NCBI GenBank assembly: GCA_021613335.1
Contig: JAJTWR010000021.1
Location: 3,985,001-4,049,000, forward strand
From: Whitmania pigra
Taxonomy: Eukaryota; Annelida; Clitellata; Hirudinida; Haemopidae
Length of the DNA: 64,000 nt
Direction: 5' to 3'
Shown here: positions 1 to 8,742 of the stretch, piece after piece
How positions within the stretch are numbered: the first letter of the stretch is position 1
Layout: every line of letters begins with the position of its first letter
Made by a program: the position numbers and the translations under genes
Notes under the pieces: generated by a model
The model's input: only the letters and a program-made list of their open reading frames with translations
Told to the model about the DNA's origin: nothing
Database searches by the model: none

Positions 1-339
1 CTTCAGGAGATGGAAATCTTTCCAGGCAGGCGAGTTGTCATTGCACGCCACCGATGACGTCACTCCTCTGAGATTACACCACCACAAGGACACGTGGAAT
101 TGGTTGGTACAAGGAGGCATGGATACGTAGACACCTCGATAAGGATACGATGAGACATACAAACAGGAATACATGTAAGGCCGTCGAAAAAGGATGACTA
201 TTGCCCAAAGGCCTGACAATTTTTGGGCCGGTGATTTCAAAATGACCTCTTTTTTTGCTTTTGCATCACCACATTGACACAACACAGTACCCGTGGCTGC
301 TGTGCCTAGGGACCCCAAAGTTTTGTCGGCGGCCCTGTG
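1..339. other. Non-coding flank with an old repeat fragment
   Basis: No open frame of interest is seen. Bases about 303-338 share the words TGCCTAGGG and GTCGGCGGCCCTG with bases about 3508-3542, so both look like pieces of one old dispersed repeat. The outer hAT-like element begins directly after this piece. Confidence 0.4.
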
Positions 340-639
340 CAGTGGCGTACCGACTGTTCTTGCCACCCGGGCAGTCATAAGATTTGCCGCCCCCTCCCCT
401 CTTGACCGTTAATAATATGTTAACCTTTAAAATTACGAAAAGCTCTCAAGTATTTATTTTCGTGGAACTACAACTAAATTAAAATTTACAAACCAAATTT
501 CCGCGCTTTTCTTTCCGCAAAGTTTTTTTATTTCAAATTTTCCAAATTAAGTCCATCGACAAGTTCCCTTTCTTTAGAGAGAACTACAAGTCTGCAAATC
601 ATGCCTGGCTCATGATCGAAGGGGTGACCCGTCATAACA

Positions 640-850
640 GACGACAGACCCGGCGACAGAATAGCCCCGTCAAAACAGCCCCGTCAAAATAGCCCGGCGT
701 CAAAATAGCTCAAGACAAAACAGCCCCGACAAAACAGCCCCGTCGAAACAACCCGGCGTCAAAATAGCCCAAGACAAAATAGCCCCGTCAAAATGGCCCC
801 GTCAAACTAGCCACGACAAAATAGCCCGGCGACAAAATAGCCCCATGTCA
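640..850. repeat. Degenerate tandem repeat near the left end of the nested hAT element
   Basis: About a dozen units of 12-17 bp built on AAAATAGCCCCGTC and the variants AAAATAGCCCGGCG and AAAACAGCCCCGAC. One inverted unit is present near the other end of the element, at about 1333-1360. Subterminal repeat clusters of this kind are often transposase binding sites in hAT elements; that role is inferred here. Confidence 0.65.
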
Positions 851-907
851 AAGTATTTTTTAAAAATGTTGTGAAACTGAATCAAAATTTAATTCGAAAT
901 TAGTGAC

Positions 908-1225
908 TTGAATGCTTTGACCGTTTTGAGTATTGTTTGTTGTTATTATTGTTCTCCAGAAGTTTATTTGCATAGTCTTGCTTATTCAAATTTGTATCTG
1001 GCTTACAAATTTGTGTTGACATTATCCTCATCACAAGTTGCTTGTGAGAGGTCGTTTTCAAAATTGAAATACGTTTTGAGCAGATTAAGAAATTTTCTGA
1101 ACCAGTCAATTCTACGATCATTCATGCTGATGTCTTGTGAGAAAGACTCTTTTCCAAGAATCAATAACAATGAAATCATTGATGTTTTAGCATCGACTAG
1201 TGAAACGATGAAAATGCTGTTATAA
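908..1225 (+). pseudogene. hAT transposase C-terminal (hATC dimerisation) fragment
   Basis: The 105-residue open frame ends at a TAA at 1223-1225. Residues about 42-75 match the hATC dimerisation domain: the core is SQVACERSFSKLKYVLSRLR, followed by a hydrophobic helix ending in FMLMSCEKD and a tail with NNEIIDVLAS. In active hAT transposases this region comes after a BED finger and an RNase H-like catalytic core. None of that is visible here; only the last part remains, inside the 759-bp nested element. It is thus a transposase remnant rather than a functional enzyme. Its orientation is opposite to that of the outer element's transposase remnant. Confidence 0.75.
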
Positions 1226-2289
1226 TAGTTAATAGTGAATAGAAATTTTAGACTCTAGTGTTTATTATGTTTAAGTTGATCAAACTAGGAATTAAATAAA
1301 ATTTCCCGAGCCAGTTTTTTAAGCCAGTCCGACCCTGGTGACAGGGCTGTTTTGTCGCCGGGTTGTTATGACGGGGTGCCGATCGAAGGTAGTGTTTTAT
1401 TAACTTGCGTTTGGAGAATGAACGTTCACAGCACTAATAGCCCTAGTGAGCGGGTTAGAAAGTTTAAAAGTTGAAGGGGTCCATCGATCTTATCGTTTCC
1501 CAAAGTTTCCACTTCAATCTCTTCCTTTTGACAAAAAACTTTTCTACTTCTAAGTTTTCATCAACTACGTCAATCTGACAATCAGAATTATCATCAAACA
1601 GTTTTCACAGTCCGAGAAAGGCGTATTTGTTTGCATGATCATGACCTTGCTGAAATCTGCCAGATAGTTCCTCAGTCAACCTGTCGATGACACAAGGCAT
1701 TAACCGTCTCAACTCAGCATCAATTCCCATCGATGTATTACATAATAGTCAATTCTTCAACATCCGTTTCTTTTCTTTTTGCAGATTCGACGCTCCATTC
1801 TTATACCCATTTCAGAGCAGAGTGTTTTGGATTCGTCTATTCAAAACACAATTTCAATACACTCTATTGCACTGTCTCTTTCTACGGAATAACAAGCCGT
1901 GTTCCTTCACTCCCTTCGTTAAAGGCACCTTCTCTGTCAAAGTCTCACGAAGATTCTGAAAAATACAAAATGGATGAAAGCTTCAGACTGCTCACGAATA
2001 AAATATAAAATCTGGTCTTGGTGTAGAACGAATTGACGTTATTTAATATTTCACGAAAGGTTTTAAAAAATTAATAAGCTGATTTTCCGTACATCAATCG
2101 ATACGTTAAACCAAATGCCAAATTGAAATCTGATCCTTCAATGGAACTAACGCAAAAACTAGAGAAAGGGGGCGGCCATTTTTTTAATTTTTACCTACCC
2201 CCTTAAAATGCCGCCCCTTGGCACATGCCGCTCCTCCCTTGGTACGTCACTGGATACATAGATACATGAATATACGAGTGTGAATCCGT

Positions 2290-2410
2290 GCGCCCGCACG
2301 GCCTAATGGTTAAGGCTGCGCCTCTCGGGATGGCAACGCGGATTCGAACCCCGCTGCGGGGAAACCGTCCTAATCATCTAGATATGCAACGGACGTTAAT
2401 AAAACATTAC
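2290..2410 (+). repeat. tRNA-derived SINE, family A, copy 1
   Basis: The head has tRNA-like internal promoter words: box A-like GGCCTAATGGTTAAGG and box B-like GATTCGAACCC. The tail reads TAATCATCTAGATATGCAAC and ends in a TTAATAAAACATTAC run. A second copy at 40466-40584 is nearly collinear over about 118 bp, which shows that this is a dispersed repeat and not a single tRNA gene. Confidence 0.75.
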
Positions 2411-3332
2411 TTTTTGAGTGTGAACCCTCCCAATACGATTATGACAATGATGGTGGCGACGAGGATGTTGACGATGACGAAGATGATGATGATGATGGAG
2501 ATGATGACGACGACGACGAAGATGATGACGAACGTCGGATCGTGAATCACGAGGCCGAGTGACATATCGATCCGGCAATGGAGGAAAAAGAGTCAGGAAT
2601 GAACGTCTCGTGAAAACATATGACCGGGAGATAAAGATCCGACAACATTAACTTTGAGTGCAATCGACCATATCCGGGTCCGCCCACTGTCCGTGGTCAA
2701 TCAGTGCATCAATCAATCGATCGATCAATTCTTCAATCAGTTTGGCTTCCATCAGTCAAAGTACCAAGGTCGTCTCGAATTGCAATCTAACTGTTCAGAA
2801 AAGAAGCAAATTATTATTCTAATGAAAAGTCTTTCAAAATTTATTTTGATTCCGTGAAAGGAATGAATTTTGTATTCAAAATGGCTCGCCTGAGATCTTA
2901 AAACGATCCTTTGTTAATGGGAATCATAAATTGAATGCAGTGCTATTCAATGTTCTAAATCATTCTAATAAATAGTTCTAAGTTATTATTTTTACCAAAA
3001 TTTTTATTTTTTTTTATTACTTTTAAATCATTAGTTGTTGATTTTGAAAGTAGTTATTATTATGCTGTTATAATTTCTAAATGTTGTTACTTTTTTTTAC
3101 GTTGAATTCAAACTGTCAACTGTTAGGTCATTAAAGATATGCCATAGATTGAAAATGATGATTGATTCGATCAGTAGACAAGATTTTATCACAGACAGGC
3201 TCGCAGATGTTAGGAAATATCTCTTTGCTTTATTTTAATCTCTTTACAAATGTTATTTATTTAACTGCTTATTTTTTAATCTGCTTATATTTTATTTATT
3301 ATTTTTACTTATTTATTTATTTGTTTGTTTGT

Positions 3333-3363
<31 letters not shown>

Positions 3364-3906
3364 CTAACTTAAAATATATTATAAACTCTACTTAAAAAGC
3401 ATTTCTAACATGAAACAAATTGGTAATAAACAATTGATGGGTTGTCAAAGGGCTACCAAGTGGGGGGGTATGGTCCAGATGTCCGAAAATTGTTTTTTGG
3501 CTCTAGCCATGCCTAGGGGCAAAACTCGGGTCGGCGGCCCTGACTACGACACTCAGCAAGAGTTTACACCCATATCAGCAAAAGAATTAGGACTAATTGG
3601 CGACTAGGAGACTTATTCTTTAAACGCATTATTTATCAAATAAAGTTTTAAAAAGATGCCTTTTTCTTTCTGTTTTGCCTCAGTCTCTGTTGGTTGGTTG
3701 GTTGGTCGGTCCAAATTCAAAACAAAAATAAATACAATAATCGTAGAATTAAGTTTAAATTGAACAAAATTCTGAAAGAAATCGACTTGAATTCATCGAG
3801 GCAAATGAGCACCTCAACTGGAAATGCGATGCATTTCAAAAAATGCCTCAGGTTTTCAAACTCCAGTTTTTCTGATGATGTCTCTTCGCTCGTCGAATTA
3901 TTTCAA

Positions 3907-4094
3907 GTTTCAAATATTAAAAGCAAAGTTTTTGTGAATAAATAAATAACATAAATCGATTGATTAAATTTAATTATTGTTCCTAAATCTGTGAATTAAT
4001 TCATGTTTCAAATCTTAAAAGCATAATTTTTTGTGAATAAATAAATAACATAAATCGATTAATTACATTTAATTATTGTTCCTAAATGTGAATC
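3907..4094. repeat. 98-bp tandem duplication
   Basis: Two head-to-tail copies begin at 3907 and 4005. Both run from GTTTCAAAT through AAATAAATAACATAAATCGAT to TAATTATTGTTCCTAAAT, with a few substitutions and single-base indels. The copies are non-coding and lie next to a short degenerate open frame. Confidence 0.8.
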
Positions 4095-4729
4095 TGGGTC
4101 TATAATAGAAAGCAGCGAAAGAAATGACAAAGTAAATATAATTTTAATTCAACACAAAATCAATTACAACGTAATCATATGATTTACAATCTCAACCATA
4201 TCGCATAGATAATAATGATATGCAAGAAAAACATACATAAATGTAACGTATTTGTGTACCACAATATAACGTGATGTAATTATACTAACTATTATTACAC
4301 TCTGATCATCTGAGTCATCTAATCCCAGCCATGACTATATCGTAATCATAATCAAGATAGCATGAATTCTGAAGCCACTTGACATTTAAAATTGCCTGCC
4401 CTTTCATAAGGCGATACGGAGGAGCATTACGGCCCAAGATTTCCTTGACGCCCTTGAGGGAAAGCACCTCATGAATGTTTCAGCAGAGGTTTATAAATGG
4501 TTTCATGATGCCAGAATATTTCTCCCTCAAGTACCTATTCTAAAGTTTAGTCCTGATGCTTAACTCCATTCCCAACTCTAGTAATAAATAACATACAAAG
4601 TTAATAGTCAACTATATACAACTTAAAAGTCATTAATTTAGTAGATTATAACAAACACTAAATCAACAAGCATAACGGTCGTAAATTAAATATGTATTTT
4701 TTTCCTAAATTGCTTGAAGGCCTGCTTAA

Positions 4730-4998
4730 AAAGATTGGACGAAGGGATTGCGTTCCTGTTTTCACAGTCGTAAGTAACGTATCGTGTTCGAAACCCTGCT
4801 TGCGCTGCTACAAGCGCCCATGGGAAGGAACGCTATGTAAATGGTCACAAGATGCGAGAAAAGGCGCTATATAAATGAATTCCATTTACATTCGCAATCG
4901 AGTCGTCGTCGTTTTCGTCATCTTCGTCGCCTGCGCTCGTCGTCGTCATCTTCTCCTGTTCTAATCATCTTGTTATGAAATGGACGTCAATAATATAC
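4730..4998 (+). repeat. SINE, family B, copy with GCGCTATATAAAT motif
   Basis: The copy holds a box B-like word, GTGTTCGAAACCC, the motif GCGCTATATAAAT, and a tail at about 4958-4998 (CTAATCATCTTGTTATG and GGACGTCAATAATA) that resembles the tail of family A. A partial minus-strand copy at about 19560-19637 and a plus-strand copy at about 40255-40445 share the promoter region and the same 13-bp motif. GCGCTATATAAAT-like endings are common in invertebrate SINEs. The boundaries are approximate. Confidence 0.55.
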
Positions 4999-5674
4999 AC
5001 ACACGTACACACATACACACGAAAAGGCCTACAAAAACTTACTTAAGCAACAAATAACATAACATAACAATTATTTATAGTGGTTAAGAAGACCTAGATC
5101 TGTGTAATAACCACTCTTTTTAGTCCTAATAACCGAATTTACAAGTGTTTTCCAAATGGTTGGAAAATAATATTTAGGATTCGTGAATAATCAAGGAACC
5201 GAAAATATTTAGCATTCATGAAGTTCATACAAAAATTAAAAAAAAACATATTAATTTCAATGAATCTTCCTATTAATGATTTAAAATGTCATCACATTTA
5301 AAGTTTTATGTTCTTGCAATTTAAACAATTTTTAAAAAAATGACTAATTTATTAAATTAAAATATTTATTAAATTACATATAGAATTTATATTATTGCAA
5401 TAAAAGCTTTAACCGTGAAATTTTGACGTAAATTAAAATAATTTCAATTTGAACAAAATTAATTAATTTATTGTTTTGATTATTTTCGCTATCTTTGGAT
5501 TACTTATCGCTACAGCGGCGTAAACAACATGCCGTGCAAGCATATAATAGCTTCGCCATTTACCGACAACTTATAAATTATATTACGATTTAATTGGGCT
5601 TACACTTTACAATAATTTACATCGCGCCTCCGTCCATCATCGGCAGGTAAATTGATAATTTATAAATCGTAAAA

Positions 5675-6745
5675 ATGGCCAATAGCACGGTCAAGGATGC
5701 CTTTTGGATCAAAGGAACTAATCCACAAAACCTGATCGAGAAAATCATCAGGTCCAGAATTACGGAGTCCAAATTCTGGAAGGAGGAATGCTTCGCTCTG
5801 ACGTCAGAATTGCTCGTGGACAAAGCCATGGCGTTGACTTACATAGGTGGAATCCACAGCGCCAGCATTCAAGCTACTCCATTCATTTGTCTCGTTCTAA
5901 AGATGCTTCAGATCCAGCCAGAGAAGGACATCGTCGTGGAATTCATAGCGCAGACCGACCACAAATACGTCAGAGCTCTTGGCGCCATGTACATGAGACT
6001 CACGGGGACGGCGATTGACTGTTACAAGTACCTCGAACCTCTCTACTGCGACTACAAGAAACTGAGGATAAAGAAAAGGGATGAAACTTTTGATGTCATC
6101 CACATGGACGAGTTCATTGACGAGCTATTGAGAGAGGAAAGAGTCCTCGACATCATCCTGCCGAGAATCCCGAAGAGATCGGTGCTAGAGCAGAACAACC
6201 AGTTGGAACCGAGGGAGATGATTGACGCAGACGTTTCTGACGACGAACTCGAGAACGGCAATCAAGACAAAGACGATTCTCCGCCCAAAGATTACGGCGC
6301 TAAACGCAGGAGATCACCGTCCAAAGGACGCAGTAGGAGCAGATCTGTGAAGAGGCGAAAGTCCAGATCGAAATCTCGTGATAGAGTCAAGAGAAGGAGA
6401 GACGACGACAAAGATGCCGGCACTAAACGCAAGAGATCACCGTCCAAAGAACGTAGCAGGAGCAGATCTGTGAAGAGGAAAAAGTCCAGATCGAAATCTC
6501 GTGACAGAGACAGAGAAAAAGAGCGTCACGGAGAGAGACGAAGGAGCAGAGACAGACATCACAGAAGAGATGACAAAGAGAGGGATAGAGACAGGGAAAG
6601 AGATAGGGACGGTGACAAAGACAGACACAAGAATCGAAAGGAGAGGCACAGGAGTAAGTCTAAAGATCGAAGTCGCCGGAGCCGTTCCAGGGAAAGAAGT
6701 CGCAGACGAGATGAGCGTCACAGGACAAGGAGAAGTCGATCTTGA
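5675..6745 (+). CDS. PRPF38A: Pre-mRNA-splicing factor 38A (PRPF38A), intronless paralogue
   Basis: A single uninterrupted frame encodes 356 residues. PRPF38A is a component of the spliceosomal B complex that joins before activation, in the nucleus. Residues 1-180 form the PRP38 fold, with signatures such as GTNPQNLIEKIIRSRI, FWKEECFALTSELLVDKAM, MLQIQPEKDIVVEF, YMRLTGTAIDCYKYLEPLY and ELLREERVLDIILPRI. After an acidic linker comes a long Arg/Ser, Lys and Asp/Arg-rich tail (about residues 205-356), typical of SR-like splicing proteins. Start ATG at 5675, stop TGA at 6743-6745. Compared with the neighbouring paralogue it is more diverged at normally conserved sites (MANSTVKDAFW for MANRTVKDA; GGIHSASIQ for GGVYGGN), its tail is longer and its codons are more GC-rich. 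It is intact, so probably expressed; whether it arose by retroposition or intron loss is unknown. Confidence 0.9.
   Translation: MANSTVKDAFWIKGTNPQNLIEKIIRSRITESKFWKEECFALTSELLVDKAMALTYIGGIHSASIQATPFICLVLKMLQIQPEKDIVVEFIAQTDHKYVRALGAMYMRLTGTAIDCYKYLEPLYCDYKKLRIKKRDETFDVIHMDEFIDELLREERVLDIILPRIPKRSVLEQNNQLEPREMIDADVSDDELENGNQDKDDSPPKDYGAKRRRSPSKGRSRSRSVKRRKSRSKSRDRVKRRRDDDKDAGTKRKRSPSKERSRSRSVKRKKSRSKSRDRDREKERHGERRRSRDRHHRRDDKERDRDRERDRDGDKDRHKNRKERHRSKSKDRSRRSRSRERSRRRDERHRTRRSRS
6296..6512 (+). repeat. In-frame 123-bp duplication in the RS tail of PRPF38A
   Basis: The segment starting at 6296 recurs at 6419, 123 bp (41 codons) later, so the reading frame is kept. Both units read G(A/T)KR-(R/K)RSPSK-(G/E)RSRSRSVKR-(R/K)KSRSKSRDR, with only a few substitutions over about 93 bp. 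The paralogue at 7331-8742 has a single SRSRSPKR-like block instead, so the expansion is specific to the intronless copy. Confidence 0.85.
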
Positions 6746-6784
6746 ACAATTGACAATTATTTTAGTTTTATTTTTATTAGCGTA

Positions 6785-6790
6785 AATAAA
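6785..6790 (+). promoter_or_regulatory. Candidate polyadenylation signal of the intronless PRPF38A gene
   Basis: AATAAA lies 40 bases after the stop codon. The position suits a short 3' untranslated region, but the hexamer is common by chance in AT-rich DNA. Confidence 0.4.
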
Positions 6791-7330
6791 CCATTAGTGA
6801 ATGCGATTCATATGCTTTAAATTCTTATATTGATTCTGTTTGAGATATTTTGTGGCAGGGAAATTTGTCTAAAAGAAGCTTTTCTCCAAGCTTTCAGCAT
6901 TTATTCAGATGAGCTCCGATAAAATCGTGGAATTTCTAAAATCTTACAATTTGATTTCATGCTTTAATACATATCCCAAGGTTTTCCGATTGCATATTTA
7001 TATCTAAATTATTGGACACAAGATTACGAAATGTCAGTTGCACTAGTATATCACTCTAAAACTATTCGAAGCATTATGAGGTGGACAATTTTAAGCTTTT
7101 ATTTCCTACTTGCGCGATACAGAGACATAAACGGAGCGTTTAAAAGCGTTCTTGAATACGTAAATTAGTCTATTTTTAAATTTTAATTAATTAGTAATTA
7201 TTCGAAGAAATGAATTGAATTGCGGTAAGTAATCGTAGGTAGTTATCCATATCCAGGCTACACTTTAATTTCTTTGTCATCTAGGTTGGATTTGTTTACT
7301 TTTGTTTCAAACTCACAAAATTATTAATTG

Positions 7331-8742
7331 ATGGCCAATCGAACGGTGAAAGATGCCGTTTGTGTCAAAGGAACGAATCCGCAATATTTGATAGAAAAAA
7401 TCATCAGAACTAGAATTTACGAATCAAAGTTCTGGAAAGAGGAATGTTTTGCTCTTTCGGCTGAGCTTCTTGTCGACAAAGCCATGGAATTAAAATTCGT
7501 AGGTGGTGTTTACGGTGGTAACACGAAAGTTTCGCCATTTTTGTGTCTCATCTTGAAGATGCTACAAATCCAGCCTGAGAAAGATATAGTAGTAGAGTTT
7601 ATAACACAAACCGACTATAAATACGTGAGAGCACTTGGTGCTATGTACATGAGACTCACTGGAACTTCGATTGACTGCTATAAATATCTCGAACCTCTTT
7701 ATTGTGACTATTCGAAACTTAAGAGACAGAGAAGAGATGGGAACTTTGAGATTGTTCACATGGATGACTTTGTGGATGAACTCTTGAGAGAGGAAAGAGC
7801 CCTCGACATTATTCTGCCCAGGATCCAGAAGAGGGTGGTTTTGGAGCAGACGAATCAACTGGAGTCGAGGGTGATGGTGGATGCCGACCTGGAGTTGTCC
7901 GACGAGGAGATCGAGAACAAGGATGTGGAAGACAGGAACGCATCCAACAGAGATCAGAGAGGAGAAAGAAGGAGAAGTCGGACTCCATTGAACGAACGCA
8001 GCAGGAGCAGATCTCCAAAAAGGCATGTCATCTTGTTTTTGTAATTGTTGGAATTCTAGATTTACAGGATTACATCTATTTTCTAGTAGTAATAATAATA
8101 ATAATAATAGTTAAGGCGCCATGTACATACCTATTTGCTGTTATTCTGCTATTTGTTATTATTCTAAAATGGATTACATTTATTTAATATTACATTTATT
8201 CTTTTTGAATAATTATTTAATAAACTGATGACCAGATACTGGGGAATAATATTGTGACTGCTAATTTATCTTTTTAAGCATTTGCTACAGCATAAGGCCA
8301 TAGTGCATAAATTTGATCACATTACAATAAAACCATGCCTATTCGATTGATAGCATTGACGTCACAATTTTTGTCCACAAGGAGGAGGTCTGATTACCGG
8401 TCGAGGTCCCGTGAGAGAGAACGAGACAGAGAGAAGAGGAGGGAAGCAGACAGAGGCAGAGACAAGAAGAGGGACAGGGACCATGAAAAGGAGAAGGATC
8501 GGAACCACAAGGACAGGCATAGGAGCAGATCAAGAGAGAGGAGTGATTATCTCATGTTTATTCAAATTGGACTAATTGTTTATTGTTTACCCCAACTCTT
8601 GGAAGTCAAGGAACTCATTATCATTATCCTTACACCCCAATAGCCTCATGTTTATTAATTTTCAGAGCACAAGAGAGATGAAGGCAAAAAAGAGAGGGAA
8701 AGAGACAGAGATGATCACCACAGGGCGAGGAAGAATCGTTGA
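7331..8742 (+). CDS. PRPF38A: Pre-mRNA-splicing factor 38A (PRPF38A), intron-containing gene
   Basis: Three coding exons, 7331-8022, 8382-8542 and 8666-8742, join in frame to 930 bases (309 residues). The PRP38 domain (residues 1-180) is close to the animal consensus: MANRTVKDA, GTNPQYLIEKIIRTRIYESK, GGVYGGN, MLQIQPEKDIVVEF, YMRLTGTSIDCYKYLEPLY and DIILPRIQKR. The tail is an RS/RE/RD-rich region ending in ARKNR. Intron 1 (8023-8381) has the donor AG|GCATGT, a GC-AG intron: the nearest GT donor, at 8027, does not keep frame with the available acceptors, while GC does. Intron 2 (8543-8665) has a weak GTGATT donor and the acceptor TTTTCAG. The start is the ATG at 7331; a TTG just upstream is not used. 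The gene lies 0.6 kb downstream of its intronless paralogue on the same strand. This copy is the more conserved and is probably the ancestral one. Confidence 0.88.

Larger units (their letters stand above)
622..1380 (+). mobile_element. Nested hAT-like element with 8-bp target duplication
   Basis: The element is 759 bp and is bounded by direct copies of GATCGAAG at 614-621 and 1381-1388. An 8-bp duplication is the hallmark of hAT insertion. Its ends are inverted repeats: GGGTGACCCGTCATAACA on the left and, on the minus strand, GGCACCCCGTCATAACA on the right. Further inside, both ends share CCCGGCGACA and a tract close to AAACAGCC. The left interior is a short tandem array of AAAATAGCCCCGTC-like units. 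Only the 3' part of a transposase remains, so the element looks non-autonomous. It sits inside the transposase remnant of the outer hAT copy and is therefore younger. Confidence 0.8.
340..2252 (-). mobile_element. Decayed hAT-type DNA transposon (outer element)
   Basis: The ends are imperfect inverted repeats: CAGTGGCGTACC at 340-351 and, read on the minus strand, CAGTGACGTACC at 2252-2241. Ends of the CAGTGGCGTA type are usual for hAT transposons. Both subterminal regions carry a GCCGCCCC word. Inside, on the minus strand, are broken pieces of a transposase: a helical segment near 1653-1715 (RLMPCVIDRLTEELSGRF) and the start of the hATC dimerisation domain at 1389-1433 (CCERSFSKRKLIKHY). The hATC continuation lies at about 535-615, with frameshifts and stops, on the far side of the inserted inner element. 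No matching 8-bp flanking duplication was found (GCCCTGTG on the left, GATACATA on the right), so the boundaries are approximate. It is almost certainly inactive. Confidence 0.7.
2411..5600. other. Gene-free stretch with simple repeats and short duplications
   Basis: No supported gene. It contains a GATGATGAC-rich microsatellite at about 2440-2530, a TTTA/TTTG tetranucleotide tract at 3308-3364, a repeat fragment at about 3480-3545 also seen at 220-338, a 98-bp tandem duplication at 3907-4094 and a SINE-like copy at about 4730-4998. The rest is AT-rich with no open frame worth calling. Confidence 0.5.

Noticed and set aside
2290..2360. Possible functional tRNA gene
   Set aside because: The box A and box B words are present, but the sequence recurs with the same non-tRNA tail at 40466, so it is a SINE head.
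5788..6103. Short frames in other phases over the PRPF38A gene
   Set aside because: Shadows of the real coding frame without any domain of their own.
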